Of a DNA stretch of 64,000 nt, positions 51,137-60,686 are shown piece by piece. The position numbers were made by a program, and so were the translations under genes. Numbering within the stretch: position 1 is the first letter of the stretch; each line of letters opens with the position of its first letter. Under the pieces are notes generated by a model, which searched no databases, was not told the origin of the DNA, and was given only the letters and a program-made list of their open reading frames with translations. The stretch covers positions 2,136,060-2,200,059 of the forward strand of contig NZ_JABEKU010000002.1 in the NCBI RefSeq assembly GCF_013283665.1. Reading direction: 5' to 3'. Origin of the DNA: Ensifer sesbaniae. Lineage in GTDB: Bacteria; Pseudomonadota; Alphaproteobacteria; Rhizobiales; Rhizobiaceae.

Positions 51137-53293
51137 TTATTCCGCCGCTTCGCGATGCGGGCCGTCGCCCTCCGCACGATCGATGGATGCCTTTTCGGCA
51201 TCCGCGCCTTCCGGCAGGAAGGCCGGCAATTTGATGCCAGCACTTTCCCCGGCATTGTCATCGATAATCCCGTCCGCATCCGCTACAGGGACAGAAGCGA
51301 CCTCGACCGGGGTCTCGTCGACCGGGAGCCGCAGCACTTCAGGGAGCCATCCACTGCCTTCCAGCAGCCGGGCGGCCTCACGCGCCATGTCGGGCTTCTT
51401 GAGGTGATCGATGAGCTGCGCCGACTGTTCGCCTTTCGCCTCGCGGACAGCTTGCAGGATATGCGCCTTCGTGACGCGGCCGAGATAGTTGTCCACCGTC
51501 GGCGTCCAGCCTGTCTCGACCATGCTGAAGCCGATCGACTGGGCAAGCTGCTTCGCATGGGCGACTTCCCGCGAGCGCCGGTTCCAGGCCTGGACCGTGG
51601 CGTTCAGCGACAGCGAGACGCAATGAGCAAAAAGCGCCATGCGGCTCGCCTCGTCGAGGGCGATCAGATAGTCCCAGACTTCGTCGGCATTGCCGGGAAG
51701 ATCATGGCCCCAGGACTCCTGCCGCTCACCGATCTCCTTCGCCCAGACCGTATCGCCGAGGCCCTGCGTCTGGCTGAAAGCGGTCTGCTGCGCGGTGATC
51801 TCCAGGCACGAGTCCGACCCGCGTCTGTAGAAGGTTTTCAGGACGAACACGTGCAGGGCGGCCACAAAGGCCATCACCGGATCATTGGCAAGCGCATTCC
51901 TGAGCGCGACAGTACGGGCGGCTGTCAGATCCTCGATGAGGCGGTCGGAGAGCGGGCGAATTTTCCCGTCATCTTCCTCCGATTCCTCGATACCGACAGG
52001 CTTGCCGTTGATCGAGACCCCGCCTGTTGCAGGAGCCGCAACGACACCGTCACCGCTTCTGCCGTTGTCGTCGCGATCATCGGCCTCGCCGCCATCCGTC
52101 TCGACCATAGGTTCATCTTCGGGCCGGACGAACCCGCGTTGGATATTCAGCTCACCATTGACACCAAGCGAGATGAAGGCGCCACCGCGGGCGACCTCTT
52201 GCCTGTCGAAGACATAAGGCCGATCGTTCAGGGCATCCAACGCGTTACCGAGTTCCTCAAGCCGGGCTTCGGTTTCCTCGGAATAATCTTCCGCCGCCGC
52301 ATATTCGGCATCGAGCTTGTCATATTCCGCCTTCAGGGCATCATGGCGCACAAGCTCCTCCTCGGTGTACTCGATCCGTTCACCGTAGAAGCGGCGAAGG
52401 CCGGACGTGTGGCCATAAGGAAAGTCAAGGGCGGCATCGACCCATTTCCAGCCCTCGTCGGTCTTCAGTGCTTGGGCCTCGGCGCTCAGTTTTTCAAGCA
52501 CGAGCTGTTCGAGCAGAGCTGGGTCCTGAAGCCATCCGCCGTTGTCCTCATCGAACAGGTCGCGCATCACCGCGCCGCCGGCGGCTTCATAGGCGCTGAT
52601 GCCGACATACACGGCGCGTCGATCCGATGCCCGGACCGCGGTTTCGGTCAGCATCCGGCGGATATAATAGGCGTCCTGATTATGGGATCGTGAGATCGCG
52701 TCCCAAATTTGCTCCTGCCGGACGTGGTCATTGGTGATCGAAAATGCCATGACCTGGCCGAGCTTCATCTCGTCATTGGCATAGAATTCGAGCAGGCGCG
52801 GCGAGACGGAGGCCAGTCGCAGCCGCTGCTTCACCGTCGCAACCGAGATGTGGAAGCGGGCGGCGATCTCTTCCTCGTCAAGCCCCTGCTCGCGCAGCGC
52901 CATCATACCGCGAAATTCATCCAGAGGATGGAGATCGAGGCGCTTGACGTTCTCGGCAAGCGAATCCTCGACTTCCAGGGTTTCGCCCTTGCTGACGATG
53001 CAGGGTATTCCGGCGGTCTCGGACAGCTTCTTCTGGTTGACCAGCAGTTCCAGCGCACGGTAGCGACGGCCGCCCGCCGGAATACGGTAGATGCCGGTCT
53101 CTTTGCCGTCGCTGTCAACTTCGGCACGGACGTTGAGGCTTGTCAGCAGTCCGCGATGGGCAATGTCTTCGGCAAGCTCCTCGATCGATACGCCCGCCTT
53201 GGTCTTGCGCACGTTGTGCTGGCTGAGAACGAGTTTGTTGAAGGGAATGTCACGCCCGGCGTTGAGAGTGATTTTCTGGATGGCCTGTGCCAT
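51137..53293 (-). CDS. Long ParB/RepB/Spo0J-family protein
   Basis: A 718-residue ParB-like protein, about twice the length of classical ParB. The N-terminal ParB/sulfiredoxin-like domain (about 18-115) has LVLSQHNVRKTKAG, YRIPAGGRRYRALELL and EDSLAENVKRLDLHPLDEF. A KorB/ParB helix-turn-helix follows (LDEEEIAARFHISVATVKQRLRLAS in order, ~140-165). The remaining ~500 residues are acidic and helical with coiled-coil-like stretches. Such long ParB proteins occur in rhizobial plasmids without an adjacent parA and are probably not the main partition system. GGAGAAACG precedes ATG 53293. Confidence 0.87.
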   Translation of the reverse strand: MAQAIQKITLNAGRDIPFNKLVLSQHNVRKTKAGVSIEELAEDIAHRGLLTSLNVRAEVDSDGKETGIYRIPAGGRRYRALELLVNQKKLSETAGIPCIVSKGETLEVEDSLAENVKRLDLHPLDEFRGMMALREQGLDEEEIAARFHISVATVKQRLRLASVSPRLLEFYANDEMKLGQVMAFSITNDHVRQEQIWDAISRSHNQDAYYIRRMLTETAVRASDRRAVYVGISAYEAAGGAVMRDLFDEDNGGWLQDPALLEQLVLEKLSAEAQALKTDEGWKWVDAALDFPYGHTSGLRRFYGERIEYTEEELVRHDALKAEYDKLDAEYAAAEDYSEETEARLEELGNALDALNDRPYVFDRQEVARGGAFISLGVNGELNIQRGFVRPEDEPMVETDGGEADDRDDNGRSGDGVVAAPATGGVSINGKPVGIEESEEDDGKIRPLSDRLIEDLTAARTVALRNALANDPVMAFVAALHVFVLKTFYRRGSDSCLEITAQQTAFSQTQGLGDTVWAKEIGERQESWGHDLPGNADEVWDYLIALDEASRMALFAHCVSLSLNATVQAWNRRSREVAHAKQLAQSIGFSMVETGWTPTVDNYLGRVTKAHILQAVREAKGEQSAQLIDHLKKPDMAREAARLLEGSGWLPEVLRLPVDETPVEVASVPVADADGIIDDNAGESAGIKLPAFLPEGADAEKASIDRAEGDGPHREAAE

Positions 53294-53983
53294 ATCGTTT
53301 CTCCGTAGCGGGCTGGCCGGAGCCTCTCTCCAACAACCGCAACCCGCCGCGAATGCCCCCTTCCCCCTCTCCCTCCTTCTGCGTCCGCAGCCTTCGCCGT
53401 TCCGGCTGGCTTGCAAACCTCAGGTGAGGATCTTCCACTCGGCCACCGCCATTTCAGGACAAATTCAACAGGATGTCATAGTTCCGGGTCGGAGCTGTAC
53501 GCACTGCTTTGGGCATCCCCCTGCTACCGGTTGGCGCCGCCGGAAGGCATCGAACTCCTTGACCTTTGCGGCCGGCAGGGCCTGTGGCGCATGCAACAGT
53601 CGGAGCGAAAGGCTTTGGGGCCGTCGTGCGAGGCTTCGAACTTCCCGATCACCAGGGGGCAATGAGCATAGGAGGCGGGGCGCACCGCCCAAAATCGCGG
53701 CCGCAACCGAGCAGCCGTGCCATAGCCGCCCGCAATGCCACTTCGCTGTTTGCAACGAATGTTTCGTTCTCCGCCCTCCATCTGGGGAACAATAAGCCAG
53801 CATTTGCATCCATGTCGCGGGATGGCTTCGCATTGCAGCGGCAACAAGGCCTGATTGCGCCCAACGGCAGAGTGTTGAATTCAATCAGTAGTCGCATGGT
53901 GAGCAAATTATCGTGAGAGATGAACTATATTGAGTCACCAACACCTCGCTGGAGGTAGCAGCGCGCGCTACTGGAAAAAACAC
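53294..53983. other. Long intergenic region at the backbone boundary
   Basis: About 690 bp between the ParB-like gene and the TerC terminator. Several minus- and plus-strand frames of 80-140 codons exist but are Arg/Cys/Pro-rich, overlap each other, lack ribosome binding sites and match nothing I recognise. It includes the ParB-like promoter and probably the edge between plasmid backbone and accessory DNA. Confidence 0.4.
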
Positions 53984-54003
53984 CGGCGGACGTGTCCGCC
54001 GGG
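53984..54003 (-). terminator. Rho-independent terminator of the TerC-like gene
   Basis: CCGGCGGA (53984-53991) and TCCGCCGG (53996-54003), loop 4 nt, followed on the minus strand by a run of six T after TG. It lies 26 bp beyond the TerC-like stop. Confidence 0.85.
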
Positions 54004-54029
54004 TCCGTTTTCACCCTCGTGAGACGTTA

Positions 54030-55130
54030 TCAGGCGCGCAGTCTCTGCTGAGAATCCGCCGTTTCCGCCTGTTCCATTTCGCGTTCGCGCCTGTTGTAGC
54101 GGATCGACGACCAGAGCGAGATGCCGATGAGGGCAGCCCCACCGAGGCCGGTGATCACCTCCGGAATGTGGATCAGGGTCTGGAAGTACATGACCACCGA
54201 AAGGATCAGGATCGCGTAGAATGCGCCGTGTTCCAGGTAGCGGTATTCGCTGAGCGTACCCTTTTCCACCAGCATGATCGTCATGGAGCGCACATACATG
54301 GCGCCGATACCGAGGCCAATCGCGATGACGAAGAGGTTCTGCGTCAGCGCGAAGGCGCCGATGACGCCGTCGAACGAGAAGCTGGCATCAAGCACTTCGA
54401 GGTAGAGGAAGGCACCGAAGCCGCCCTTTGCCGCTGCACTCATGGTTTCCTGTGAGGCGTCGAGCAGGCCGCCGACCACCTCCACCACGAGGAACGTCAA
54501 CAGACCGTAGATCGCCGAATAGACGAAGGTGTGAACCTCCGCCGGGTCGAGCAGGGTCGAAAAGCCGAGGATGAGTGCCAGAACGAAAGCGATCTCGATG
54601 CCCTTGATGGTCGCAAACCGCGCCATCTTGCTCTCGACCCATTTGATCCAGTGCACGTCCTTCTCATGGTCGAAGAAGTAGGTCAGACCGACCATCATCA
54701 GGAAGGTACCGCCGAAGGCGGCGATCGGCAGATGCGCGTCGTTCATGATGCGCGCATATTCCTCGGGCTTGCTTGCGGCGAGAACGATCGCTTCGATCGG
54801 GCCGATCTTCGCCGCGATGACGACGATCAACAGCGGGAAGACGATGCGCATGCCGAAAACCGCGATGATGATACCCCAGGTCAGGAAGCGATGCTGCCAC
54901 TCGGGCGTCATGTCCTTGAGTTTGTTGGCATTGACGATCGCGTTGTCGAAGGACAACGAGATCTCCAGCACCGCAAGCACGGTGCAGATGAAGAAGACCG
55001 AGACCATCCCACCGACGGTTCCGGTCGACTGCCAGCCGAGCCAGGCGCCGAGCACAAGCCCGACCGCCGTGAAGATGAAGGCCCATTTGAAATAGCCGAG
55101 CGCGCTCGCGTGCGATTGAGGCTGTGTCAT
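54030..55130 (-). CDS. TerC-like integral membrane protein (DUF475)
   Basis: A 366-residue membrane protein with about 8-9 helices. The TerC signature is doubled: VLEISLSFDNAIVNANKL near residues 60-78 and EVLDASFSFDGVIGAFALTQN near 235-255, each with the membrane-embedded Asp and Asn/Gly pattern. TerC-superfamily proteins are implicated in metal (Mn, tellurite) efflux or metalation of exported proteins. AAGGAGG lies 7 nt before ATG 55130. The 5' leader does not show a clear manganese riboswitch. Confidence 0.87.
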   Translation of the reverse strand: MTQPQSHASALGYFKWAFIFTAVGLVLGAWLGWQSTGTVGGMVSVFFICTVLAVLEISLSFDNAIVNANKLKDMTPEWQHRFLTWGIIIAVFGMRIVFPLLIVVIAAKIGPIEAIVLAASKPEEYARIMNDAHLPIAAFGGTFLMMVGLTYFFDHEKDVHWIKWVESKMARFATIKGIEIAFVLALILGFSTLLDPAEVHTFVYSAIYGLLTFLVVEVVGGLLDASQETMSAAAKGGFGAFLYLEVLDASFSFDGVIGAFALTQNLFVIAIGLGIGAMYVRSMTIMLVEKGTLSEYRYLEHGAFYAILILSVVMYFQTLIHIPEVITGLGGAALIGISLWSSIRYNRREREMEQAETADSQQRLRA

Positions 55131-55572
55131 CGACGAGCCTCCTTCGCGCGAACAACGCGGGATTCGGTGAAGAAATTTGGTTTCAAAACGGAAATGCGCA
55201 CAGCCGAAGGGGCACATGCGTGAGGCATGAGATCAGTTTTCATTGGAGCTAATCCGCCGGCTAATTTGCTGGCGGTACCGACATCACGAGAGCGCCGTAA
55301 AAACTCTCGCCAGAGGGGCCCGGCACCAGTGTTCCTCCCGCGTCTGATGTCTTAAGGGCGGGAGCGTCTTTTTACTTAGCAGCGTGCCGGCGAACGTCAA
55401 GGGGGCGTCTGTCGCTGCGATCAACAAACGGTTGTTACAGAGCGGTGTCTTGGTTCGGCGCCTGAACGCCCAAACCGATTCATTCGCAAAACTTATCGTT
55501 CCATATGCAGACGGCAATGGATCGAGGGGTCGGAATGTGTCATGGCGTGCGCAACTTGCTGAAGGCCTCAAC
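55131..55572. other. Divergent intergenic region
   Basis: About 440 bp between the divergent TerC-like and EamA genes; the in-frame extension of the EamA gene to 55384 is not membrane-like and is judged non-coding. It should hold both promoters. Confidence 0.4.
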
Positions 55573-56481
55573 ATGACTGTGATCACCGCCCCCGTAACCG
55601 CCCCGAATGCCGCCCGGACCGGCGTCCTCATCATGCTGCTCGGCATGCTGATGTTCTCGCTGAACGACGTTATGGGGAAATGGCTGGTCGCGACCTATTC
55701 CGTCAGCCAGTTGATGGTGATCCGCAGCATTGCGGCCCTTTTGTTCCTCGCGCCCTTCATTCTCAGGCGCGGGTTGCGCTCGATGTTCCAGGTCGAGCGG
55801 CCCGGACTGCAGGCGCTTCGCTCGCTGCTTTTTGCGATCGATGCCTCCGCTTTTTATTTCGCGGTCGCCTATATGCCGCTTGCCGACACCATGACCTACT
55901 GGCTGGCTGCGCCGATCTATGTCGCTGCCGCCTCGCCGTTCCTGCTCGGCGAAAAGGTCGGCTGGCGGCGATGGACGGCGATCCTCATCGGATTCGCCGG
56001 TGTCTTGATCGCGCTCGAACCTTCCCAGGAAAGCCTTGGCCTGCCGGCATTGATCGCGCTTGCAGGCAGCACCGCCTTCGCCTTCGCGCTGATGCTTGGC
56101 CGCACACTGCGCTCGACACCGGACACCACCCTCGTCTTCTGGCAGATCGTCGGCGCATTGATCTTCTCGCTCGTCGGGGTCGCAGCCAATCCTTCCGGCT
56201 GGGCGCCGGTTGGCGGCGAAGCGCTGCTGCAACTCGGCATGCTCGGCGTCGTCGCAATGCTTGCGCATATGCTGGTCAACCGCTCGCTCAAGCTTGCCGA
56301 TGCTGCGACGGTCGTGCCCTTGCAATACACGCTGCTTTTTTGGGCCGTGGTCTTCGGCTGGATCTTCTTCGGCGACACACCTCGTGCGACGGTGATCATC
56401 GGGGCGGCATTGATCGTCGCCTCGGGCCTCTTCATCTTCTTCCGCGAGCAACAATTGAAGAAGCGGCAGGCGAGGGCCTGA
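55573..56481 (+). CDS. EamA/DMT-family transporter
   Basis: A 302-residue inner-membrane protein with ten predicted helices in two EamA repeats. Typical features are MFSLNDVMGKWLV in helix 1, MVIRSIAALLFLAPFILR, and the second-repeat end PLQYTLLFWAVVFGWIFFGDTP. The family exports metabolites such as amino acids or nucleosides. ATG 55573 was chosen because the first hydrophobic helix begins ~18 residues later; the upstream part of the frame is hydrophilic and unlike the family. Confidence 0.85.
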   Translation: MTVITAPVTAPNAARTGVLIMLLGMLMFSLNDVMGKWLVATYSVSQLMVIRSIAALLFLAPFILRRGLRSMFQVERPGLQALRSLLFAIDASAFYFAVAYMPLADTMTYWLAAPIYVAAASPFLLGEKVGWRRWTAILIGFAGVLIALEPSQESLGLPALIALAGSTAFAFALMLGRTLRSTPDTTLVFWQIVGALIFSLVGVAANPSGWAPVGGEALLQLGMLGVVAMLAHMLVNRSLKLADAATVVPLQYTLLFWAVVFGWIFFGDTPRATVIIGAALIVASGLFIFFREQQLKKRQARA

Positions 56482-56556
56482 TCGCAGCTCCCGCGCAAGC
56501 CGGCTTCACCGAGCGTGTTCCTGCTATCCCGCCCGCATTCAACGCCAAAGGAAACA

Positions 56557-56955
56557 ATGATGGCCAAGGCAATCCATTCGATGATCCGCGTTCTCGACGA
56601 AAAGAAGTCAGTCGATTTTTATCGTTTGGCCTTCGGGCTTGAGGTCGCCGAAAGACTGGACTTCGAGACCTTTACCCTCATCTATCTCAGCAATGAGGAG
56701 AGCGACTTCGAACTCGAGCTGACGGTCAACAAGGATCGAACCGAGCCCTATGCACTCGGCGACGGCTATGGCCATCTTGCATTCTCGGTCGCCGATCTCG
56801 ATGCCGAGCATCAACGCACCACCGATGCGGGCCTCAACCCTGGCAAGATCGTCGCCTTCAACCGTGATGGCACCCTGCTTGCCCGCTTCTTCTTCCTGGT
56901 CGATCCCGACGGCTACAAGATCGAGGTGCTTCAGGGCCACGGTCGCTACAAGTGA
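56557..56955 (+). CDS. gloA: Lactoylglutathione lyase (glyoxalase I)
   Basis: A 132-residue VOC-fold metalloenzyme that isomerises the methylglyoxal-glutathione hemithioacetal to S-lactoylglutathione. Metal ligands are visible in order: His in AIHSMIRVLD, Glu in FELELTVN, His in YGHLAFSV and Glu in YKIEVLQ. ATG 56557 follows AAAGGAAAC; ATG 56560 is an equal alternative. Length matches bacterial GloA. It lies 75 bp after the EamA gene. Confidence 0.88.
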   Translation: MMAKAIHSMIRVLDEKKSVDFYRLAFGLEVAERLDFETFTLIYLSNEESDFELELTVNKDRTEPYALGDGYGHLAFSVADLDAEHQRTTDAGLNPGKIVAFNRDGTLLARFFFLVDPDGYKIEVLQGHGRYK

Positions 56956-57083
56956 CGCCACGCTGAAGGTGACAATCAACCAAAACAATACCGGTTATCG
57001 CGCCTATCTATTTCGCTTATAGACCTCGGCAGCATAGTCTTCCCCGGAAAGCATCAAGAATGATGCAAACAAGGGGAACGCGA

Positions 57084-57863
57084 ATGAAGAAGCAGATTGC
57101 AGCAGCTGTACTCGCCATCATGGCGGCAATAGCCTCGTCGGCTCAGGCGGCGGAGAAGATCAAGATCGGTACCGAAGGCGCCTATCCTCCCTTCAACTTC
57201 ATCGATCCCGCCGGCAAGATCAGCGGCTTCGATGTCGATGTCGGGCTTGCGCTCTGCGAGCGCATGAAGGTCGAGTGCGAAGTGGTGGCCCAGGATTGGG
57301 ACGGCATCATTCCCGGCCTGCTCGCCAAGAAATACGACCTGATCATCGCCTCGATGTTCATCACCGAGGAACGCAAGAAGCAGGTTGCCTTCACCAATCC
57401 CTATTATCTTGCCGCGATGACGCATGCCGCGCCAAAGGGCTCGGGCATCACGGAGTTCAGCAACGAAGCGCTCAAGGGCAAGGTGATCGGCGCGCAGTCC
57501 GGCACCACCCAGGCCGAGTACATCACCGCGACCTATCCCGATGCCGAGATCAAGCTCTATCCGACCCAGGACGAGGCCAATCTCGACATGGTCAATGGTC
57601 GTCTCGATCTCCAGGTCGGCGACATGCTGCCGCTGCTCGATTGGGTCACAAAGAACGCGGATGGCAAGGGCTGCTGCGAGCTCATCGGCGAACCGATCAC
57701 CGACAAGAAGTTCGTCGGCGATGGTGTCGGCATTGCCGTCCGCCAGGAAGACAACGATCTGCGCGAGAAAATCAACAAGGCGCTCGACGAGATTCGCGCT
57801 GACGGCACCTACAAGAAAATCAACGACAAATACTTCAGCATCGACGTCTACACGATGAAGTGA
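57084..57863 (+). CDS. Amino-acid ABC transporter substrate-binding protein (HisJ/ArgT type)
   Basis: A 259-residue periplasmic protein, SBP family 3. Signal peptide residues 1-~22 (ends SAQA-A). Ligand motifs: EGAYPPFNFIDPAGKISGFDVDVGLALC, then DWDGIIPGLLAKKYDLIIASM and GAQSGTTQAEYI. These match lysine/arginine/ornithine-binding proteins. A CC pair (KGCCELIGEP) is as in HisJ-like proteins, which have a disulfide elsewhere. AGGGGAAC precedes ATG 57084. No permease or ATPase genes are adjacent, so it is an orphan binding protein sharing another transporter. Confidence 0.87.
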   Translation: MKKQIAAAVLAIMAAIASSAQAAEKIKIGTEGAYPPFNFIDPAGKISGFDVDVGLALCERMKVECEVVAQDWDGIIPGLLAKKYDLIIASMFITEERKKQVAFTNPYYLAAMTHAAPKGSGITEFSNEALKGKVIGAQSGTTQAEYITATYPDAEIKLYPTQDEANLDMVNGRLDLQVGDMLPLLDWVTKNADGKGCCELIGEPITDKKFVGDGVGIAVRQEDNDLREKINKALDEIRADGTYKKINDKYFSIDVYTMK

Positions 57864-57899
57864 CGCTCCGCGGCACGGTCGGCCAACCGGACGAAGGTC

Positions 57900-57922
57900 G
57901 ACCGCGCCCTCAGGGCGCGGTC
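57900..57922 (+). terminator. Terminator after the amino-acid binding protein
   Basis: Perfect 10-bp arms GACCGCGCCC (57900-57909) and GGGCGCGGTC (57913-57922), loop 3 nt, 37 bp beyond the stop. Confidence 0.75.
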
Positions 57923-58369
57923 ACACATCTCTCACATGCGGTGCGTTGCCGCTTTACGATCGCCTTGAACTCGGGATCACCGACGAGCGATTGCCTGGCC
58001 CATTGGCCCTCCAGCCATTCTGCTTCGCCTTTCCGGCCACCACCGACATGCGGGCGGAGAGCCGCCTTTGCCATCAAGGATCCAGGCATCGATCAAGGCC
58101 TGGTCGGCACAAGACGTTTCAACGCTGCATAGCGGCCGGCAGCCGGAGGAAAACCAGCCGGACAATAGGAGCCACCCTTCGCCAGCCGCGCGACGGTCAA
58201 CGCGGACATTGCCACCGCTCGTGCCCTTGGGTGTGCCATCGGGCGCCGCCGAGACAGCCAGTGGCGCAAGGGCACGCGAGGGTATCCTTGGCGGATGCCG
58301 CGGCAGGCGCTAAAGCTCGTCTGTCGAGATTTGATCGACCTGAAAGCGGCCACTGAATCGGAGACAGAT
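57923..58369. other. Intergenic region, no gene recognised
   Basis: About 450 bp before the SDR gene. The plus-strand frames here are Arg/Pro/Ser-rich and have no start site; nothing beyond the presumed SDR promoter is seen. Confidence 0.4.
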
Positions 58370-59119
58370 ATGTTCGACCTCAGCGGAAAGACGGCACTGG
58401 TGACGGGCGGTGGTCGCGGCCTCGGCCTCGAAATGGCAAAGGCTCTCGCCAGAGCCGGCGCGGCAGTGACAATCAACGGTCGCAACCGCGAGGCACTTGA
58501 AGCGGCACGCGGCCGGCTTGTCGCCGATGGCATAGCGCTCGATATCGCCCCAGGCGACGTGGCGACGGACGCCACACAAATTGTCGACGCGGCGCTGGCT
58601 GGAACGGGACAGCTCGACATCCTGATCCATGCGGTCGGCGAGCGCGACCGGCGTGGTACGGACGCCATGGACCCCGCTTCCTTTGCTGCGCTGATCAACG
58701 CCGACCTGACGGCTGCCTATGGAATAGCGAAGGCGGCGCTTCCTTATCTTCGCCGCTCGGTCTCCGGCCGGCTGATTTTCGTCACCTCCATCGCCGCCTT
58801 CGTTGCGCGCCCCGGAGACCCCGCCTACACCGCCGCAAAGGGCGGCCTTGATGCCCTCACCCGCTCGCTCGCGGTCGAGCTCGGCTCCGACACGCTGACG
58901 GTCAATGCGATCGCGCCCGGCTGGTTCGCGACGGAGACCAATGCGGCGCTTGCCGCCGATCCGGCGCTCCAGGCCTTCGTCGATGTCCGCATTCCCCTAA
59001 AGCGCTGGGGGCGACCGGAAGAGATCGCGCCCGCGGCCGTGTTCCTGGCATCGCCCGCTGCAAGCTTCGTCAATGGCATTACCCTGACCGTCGATGGCGG
59101 CATGACCGTGCAGATGTAG
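58370..59119 (+). CDS. Short-chain dehydrogenase/reductase
   Basis: A 249-residue classical SDR. The cofactor motif is TGGGRGLG (12-19), NNAG-like region ILIHAVGE is atypical (IHAVG in place of NNAG), and the catalytic set is S140, Y153 and K157 (TSIAAF, YTAAK). Arg residues after the second strand (NGRNRE) suggest NADP preference. GGAGAC precedes ATG 58370. The substrate cannot be predicted; the tail TLTVDGGM is standard for 3-oxoacyl-type SDRs. Confidence 0.87.
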   Translation: MFDLSGKTALVTGGGRGLGLEMAKALARAGAAVTINGRNREALEAARGRLVADGIALDIAPGDVATDATQIVDAALAGTGQLDILIHAVGERDRRGTDAMDPASFAALINADLTAAYGIAKAALPYLRRSVSGRLIFVTSIAAFVARPGDPAYTAAKGGLDALTRSLAVELGSDTLTVNAIAPGWFATETNAALAADPALQAFVDVRIPLKRWGRPEEIAPAAVFLASPAASFVNGITLTVDGGMTVQM

Positions 59120-59139
59120 TAGCCGCCCCTTCGCTCGAT

Positions 59140-60003
59140 TCACGGCCTGCCGCCTTCGCCGGGCAAACCTTCGGCAAGAAGCGTCGCGAGACTGGAGGCA
59201 GCCTTGTTCGCCTTCGGCTTGAGCCGCAGAGAGAACTCCGCAATCGGTAGCGCCGGCAATGACAGAGCCTGGGGCGCGACGGCGATGCCCTCGCCTATAA
59301 ATCGCGCGGTCCGCGCCGTGACCGCGATCCCGCTGCGAACTGCAGCGCGCAACCCCGAAAGGCTCGGGCTGGTCGCCGCGATACGATAGCTGTAGCCCGC
59401 TTTATCGAGCGCATCTGTGGCCGCTGACCGGAACCCGCAGGGTGGATCCAGCACCGCGATCGGCAATTCGCCGCCGGCGGTAGCCGGCTCACCCGATGCC
59501 GACAGCCACAGCATCGGCTCGCTCAACAAGGTGACCTCGTCCGGCTGCAGGCCCTCGCGCATGACGATCAGAACGTCGATCACTCCTTGATCATAGGCCG
59601 TCGTCAGCTCCCGTGACCGTCCGACCCTGAGATCAAGCCGGACGCGCGGATGCGTTCGGGCAAAGAGGCGCAGGAGATCAGGCAGATTGCTGTCGGCAAA
59701 GTCCTGGGTGCAGCCGAGCGCCAGGCGACCATCGGCCTTGGCGCCCTTGAAGCTGAGCCAGGCGTCACGGTGCACTTCGAGAATGCGCCGCGCGTGTACC
59801 AGCAGTTCCTCTCCTGCGGGCGTCAGCACACGTCCCCTTCCCGATGGAGCGAGAAGCGGCTCTCCCACCATTGTCTCCAACCGCTGCATCTGAGCGGTGA
59901 CAGCGGAAGCGGTGCGGCCGACCGCGGCGGCCGCATGCGCGAGCGAGCCGCCTTCGGCAAAGGCGAGGAACGTTCGGAGCAGGTCAGGATCGAAGGCTTG
60001 CAT
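59140..60003 (-). CDS. LysR-family transcriptional regulator
   Basis: A 287-residue regulator. The N-terminal winged HTH reads LLRTFLAFAEGGSLAHAAAAVGRTASAVTAQMQRLE in order, followed by the linker helix and a periplasmic-binding-like effector domain (LALGCTQDFADSNLPDLL...DVLIVMREGLQ). It is divergent from the tautomerase gene, 109 bp apart; the spacer is AT-rich with ATCGAATCATC/ATTCGAT-type symmetry suited to a LysR site. It converges with the SDR gene. It probably controls the tautomerase gene. Confidence 0.87.
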   Translation of the reverse strand: MQAFDPDLLRTFLAFAEGGSLAHAAAAVGRTASAVTAQMQRLETMVGEPLLAPSGRGRVLTPAGEELLVHARRILEVHRDAWLSFKGAKADGRLALGCTQDFADSNLPDLLRLFARTHPRVRLDLRVGRSRELTTAYDQGVIDVLIVMREGLQPDEVTLLSEPMLWLSASGEPATAGGELPIAVLDPPCGFRSAATDALDKAGYSYRIAATSPSLSGLRAAVRSGIAVTARTARFIGEGIAVAPQALSLPALPIAEFSLRLKPKANKAASSLATLLAEGLPGEGGRP

Positions 60004-60112
60004 CACTTCAACATAATCGAATCATCAATATCAAACAATTCGATTTTATCTCATCAACTGAAATGGCAGATTGAACGCAACAAGAGATCACAATCATCGA
60101 AAGGAGCCTTCA

Positions 60113-60523
60113 ATGCCTATCATCAACATCACGGTCAGCGGCAAGGCCGACGCGGCTCTCTCTTCGCGGATTGCCGCCGCAGTCAGCGAGCTGACGGCCA
60201 CGCACTTGCGCAAGGACCCGACGATCACCGCAATCGCCATCGCCTATATCGATCCCGCCCATTGGTTCGCCGGCGGCAGGTCGCTGGCGGAGCAGGATCT
60301 GAACAGCTTCTGGCTGGATATCAAGGTCGTCGACGGCACCAACACGAAGCCGGAAATGGCGGCCTATCTGGAAGCGGTCTACGGCCGCTTCGAACAACTG
60401 CTCGGCAATCTGCATTCAGAAAGCTACATTCTCGTGCACGAGGTTCCGGCCGCCGCCTACGGCTATGGCGGCAAGACGCAGGAGTTTCGGTACATCAGCG
60501 GGAAGCTGAAGATCACAGCATAG
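60113..60523 (+). CDS. Tautomerase-superfamily protein (4-oxalocrotonate tautomerase-like)
   Basis: A 136-residue protein with catalytic Pro after the initiator Met (MPIINITVSGKADAALSSRIA), as in tautomerases and MIF-like enzymes. The length corresponds to two fused or one extended beta-alpha-beta unit. VHEVPAAAYGYGGKTQEFRY near the C-terminus matches the longer rhizobial type. AAAGGAG precedes ATG 60113. It is divergent from the LysR gene, which likely regulates it. Confidence 0.83.
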   Translation: MPIINITVSGKADAALSSRIAAAVSELTATHLRKDPTITAIAIAYIDPAHWFAGGRSLAEQDLNSFWLDIKVVDGTNTKPEMAAYLEAVYGRFEQLLGNLHSESYILVHEVPAAAYGYGGKTQEFRYISGKLKITA

Positions 60524-60686
60524 CTGGGGACACGCTCCCATCTGCCGCCCCTCCGCATAGCTCGGAAGGGGTGGGCAGATGCATTGCGCTGCCGAGTTCG
60601 CGCGGCGGAGGGCAACTCGCCGAAGGGAACAATCGCTTGGCAAGGCCGTTCGACGCTGAACCGACACCAGCAACGGAAGGCCGATC

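Noticed and set aside
49221..52693. Plus-strand frames of 381 and 596 codons opposite DUF932 and the ParB-like gene
   Set aside because: They mirror well-supported minus-strand genes; high GC leaves the antisense frame open. No start sites or recognisable domains.
53465..53906. Minus-strand frames of 85-139 codons beside the ParB-like gene
   Set aside because: Several overlapping frames are open at once, all Cys/Arg/Pro-rich; no start site or conserved motif, so treated as intergenic.
55131..55270. Manganese (yybP-ykoY) riboswitch in front of the TerC-like gene
   Set aside because: TerC-type genes often have one, but the leader is short and I could not find the conserved paired elements.
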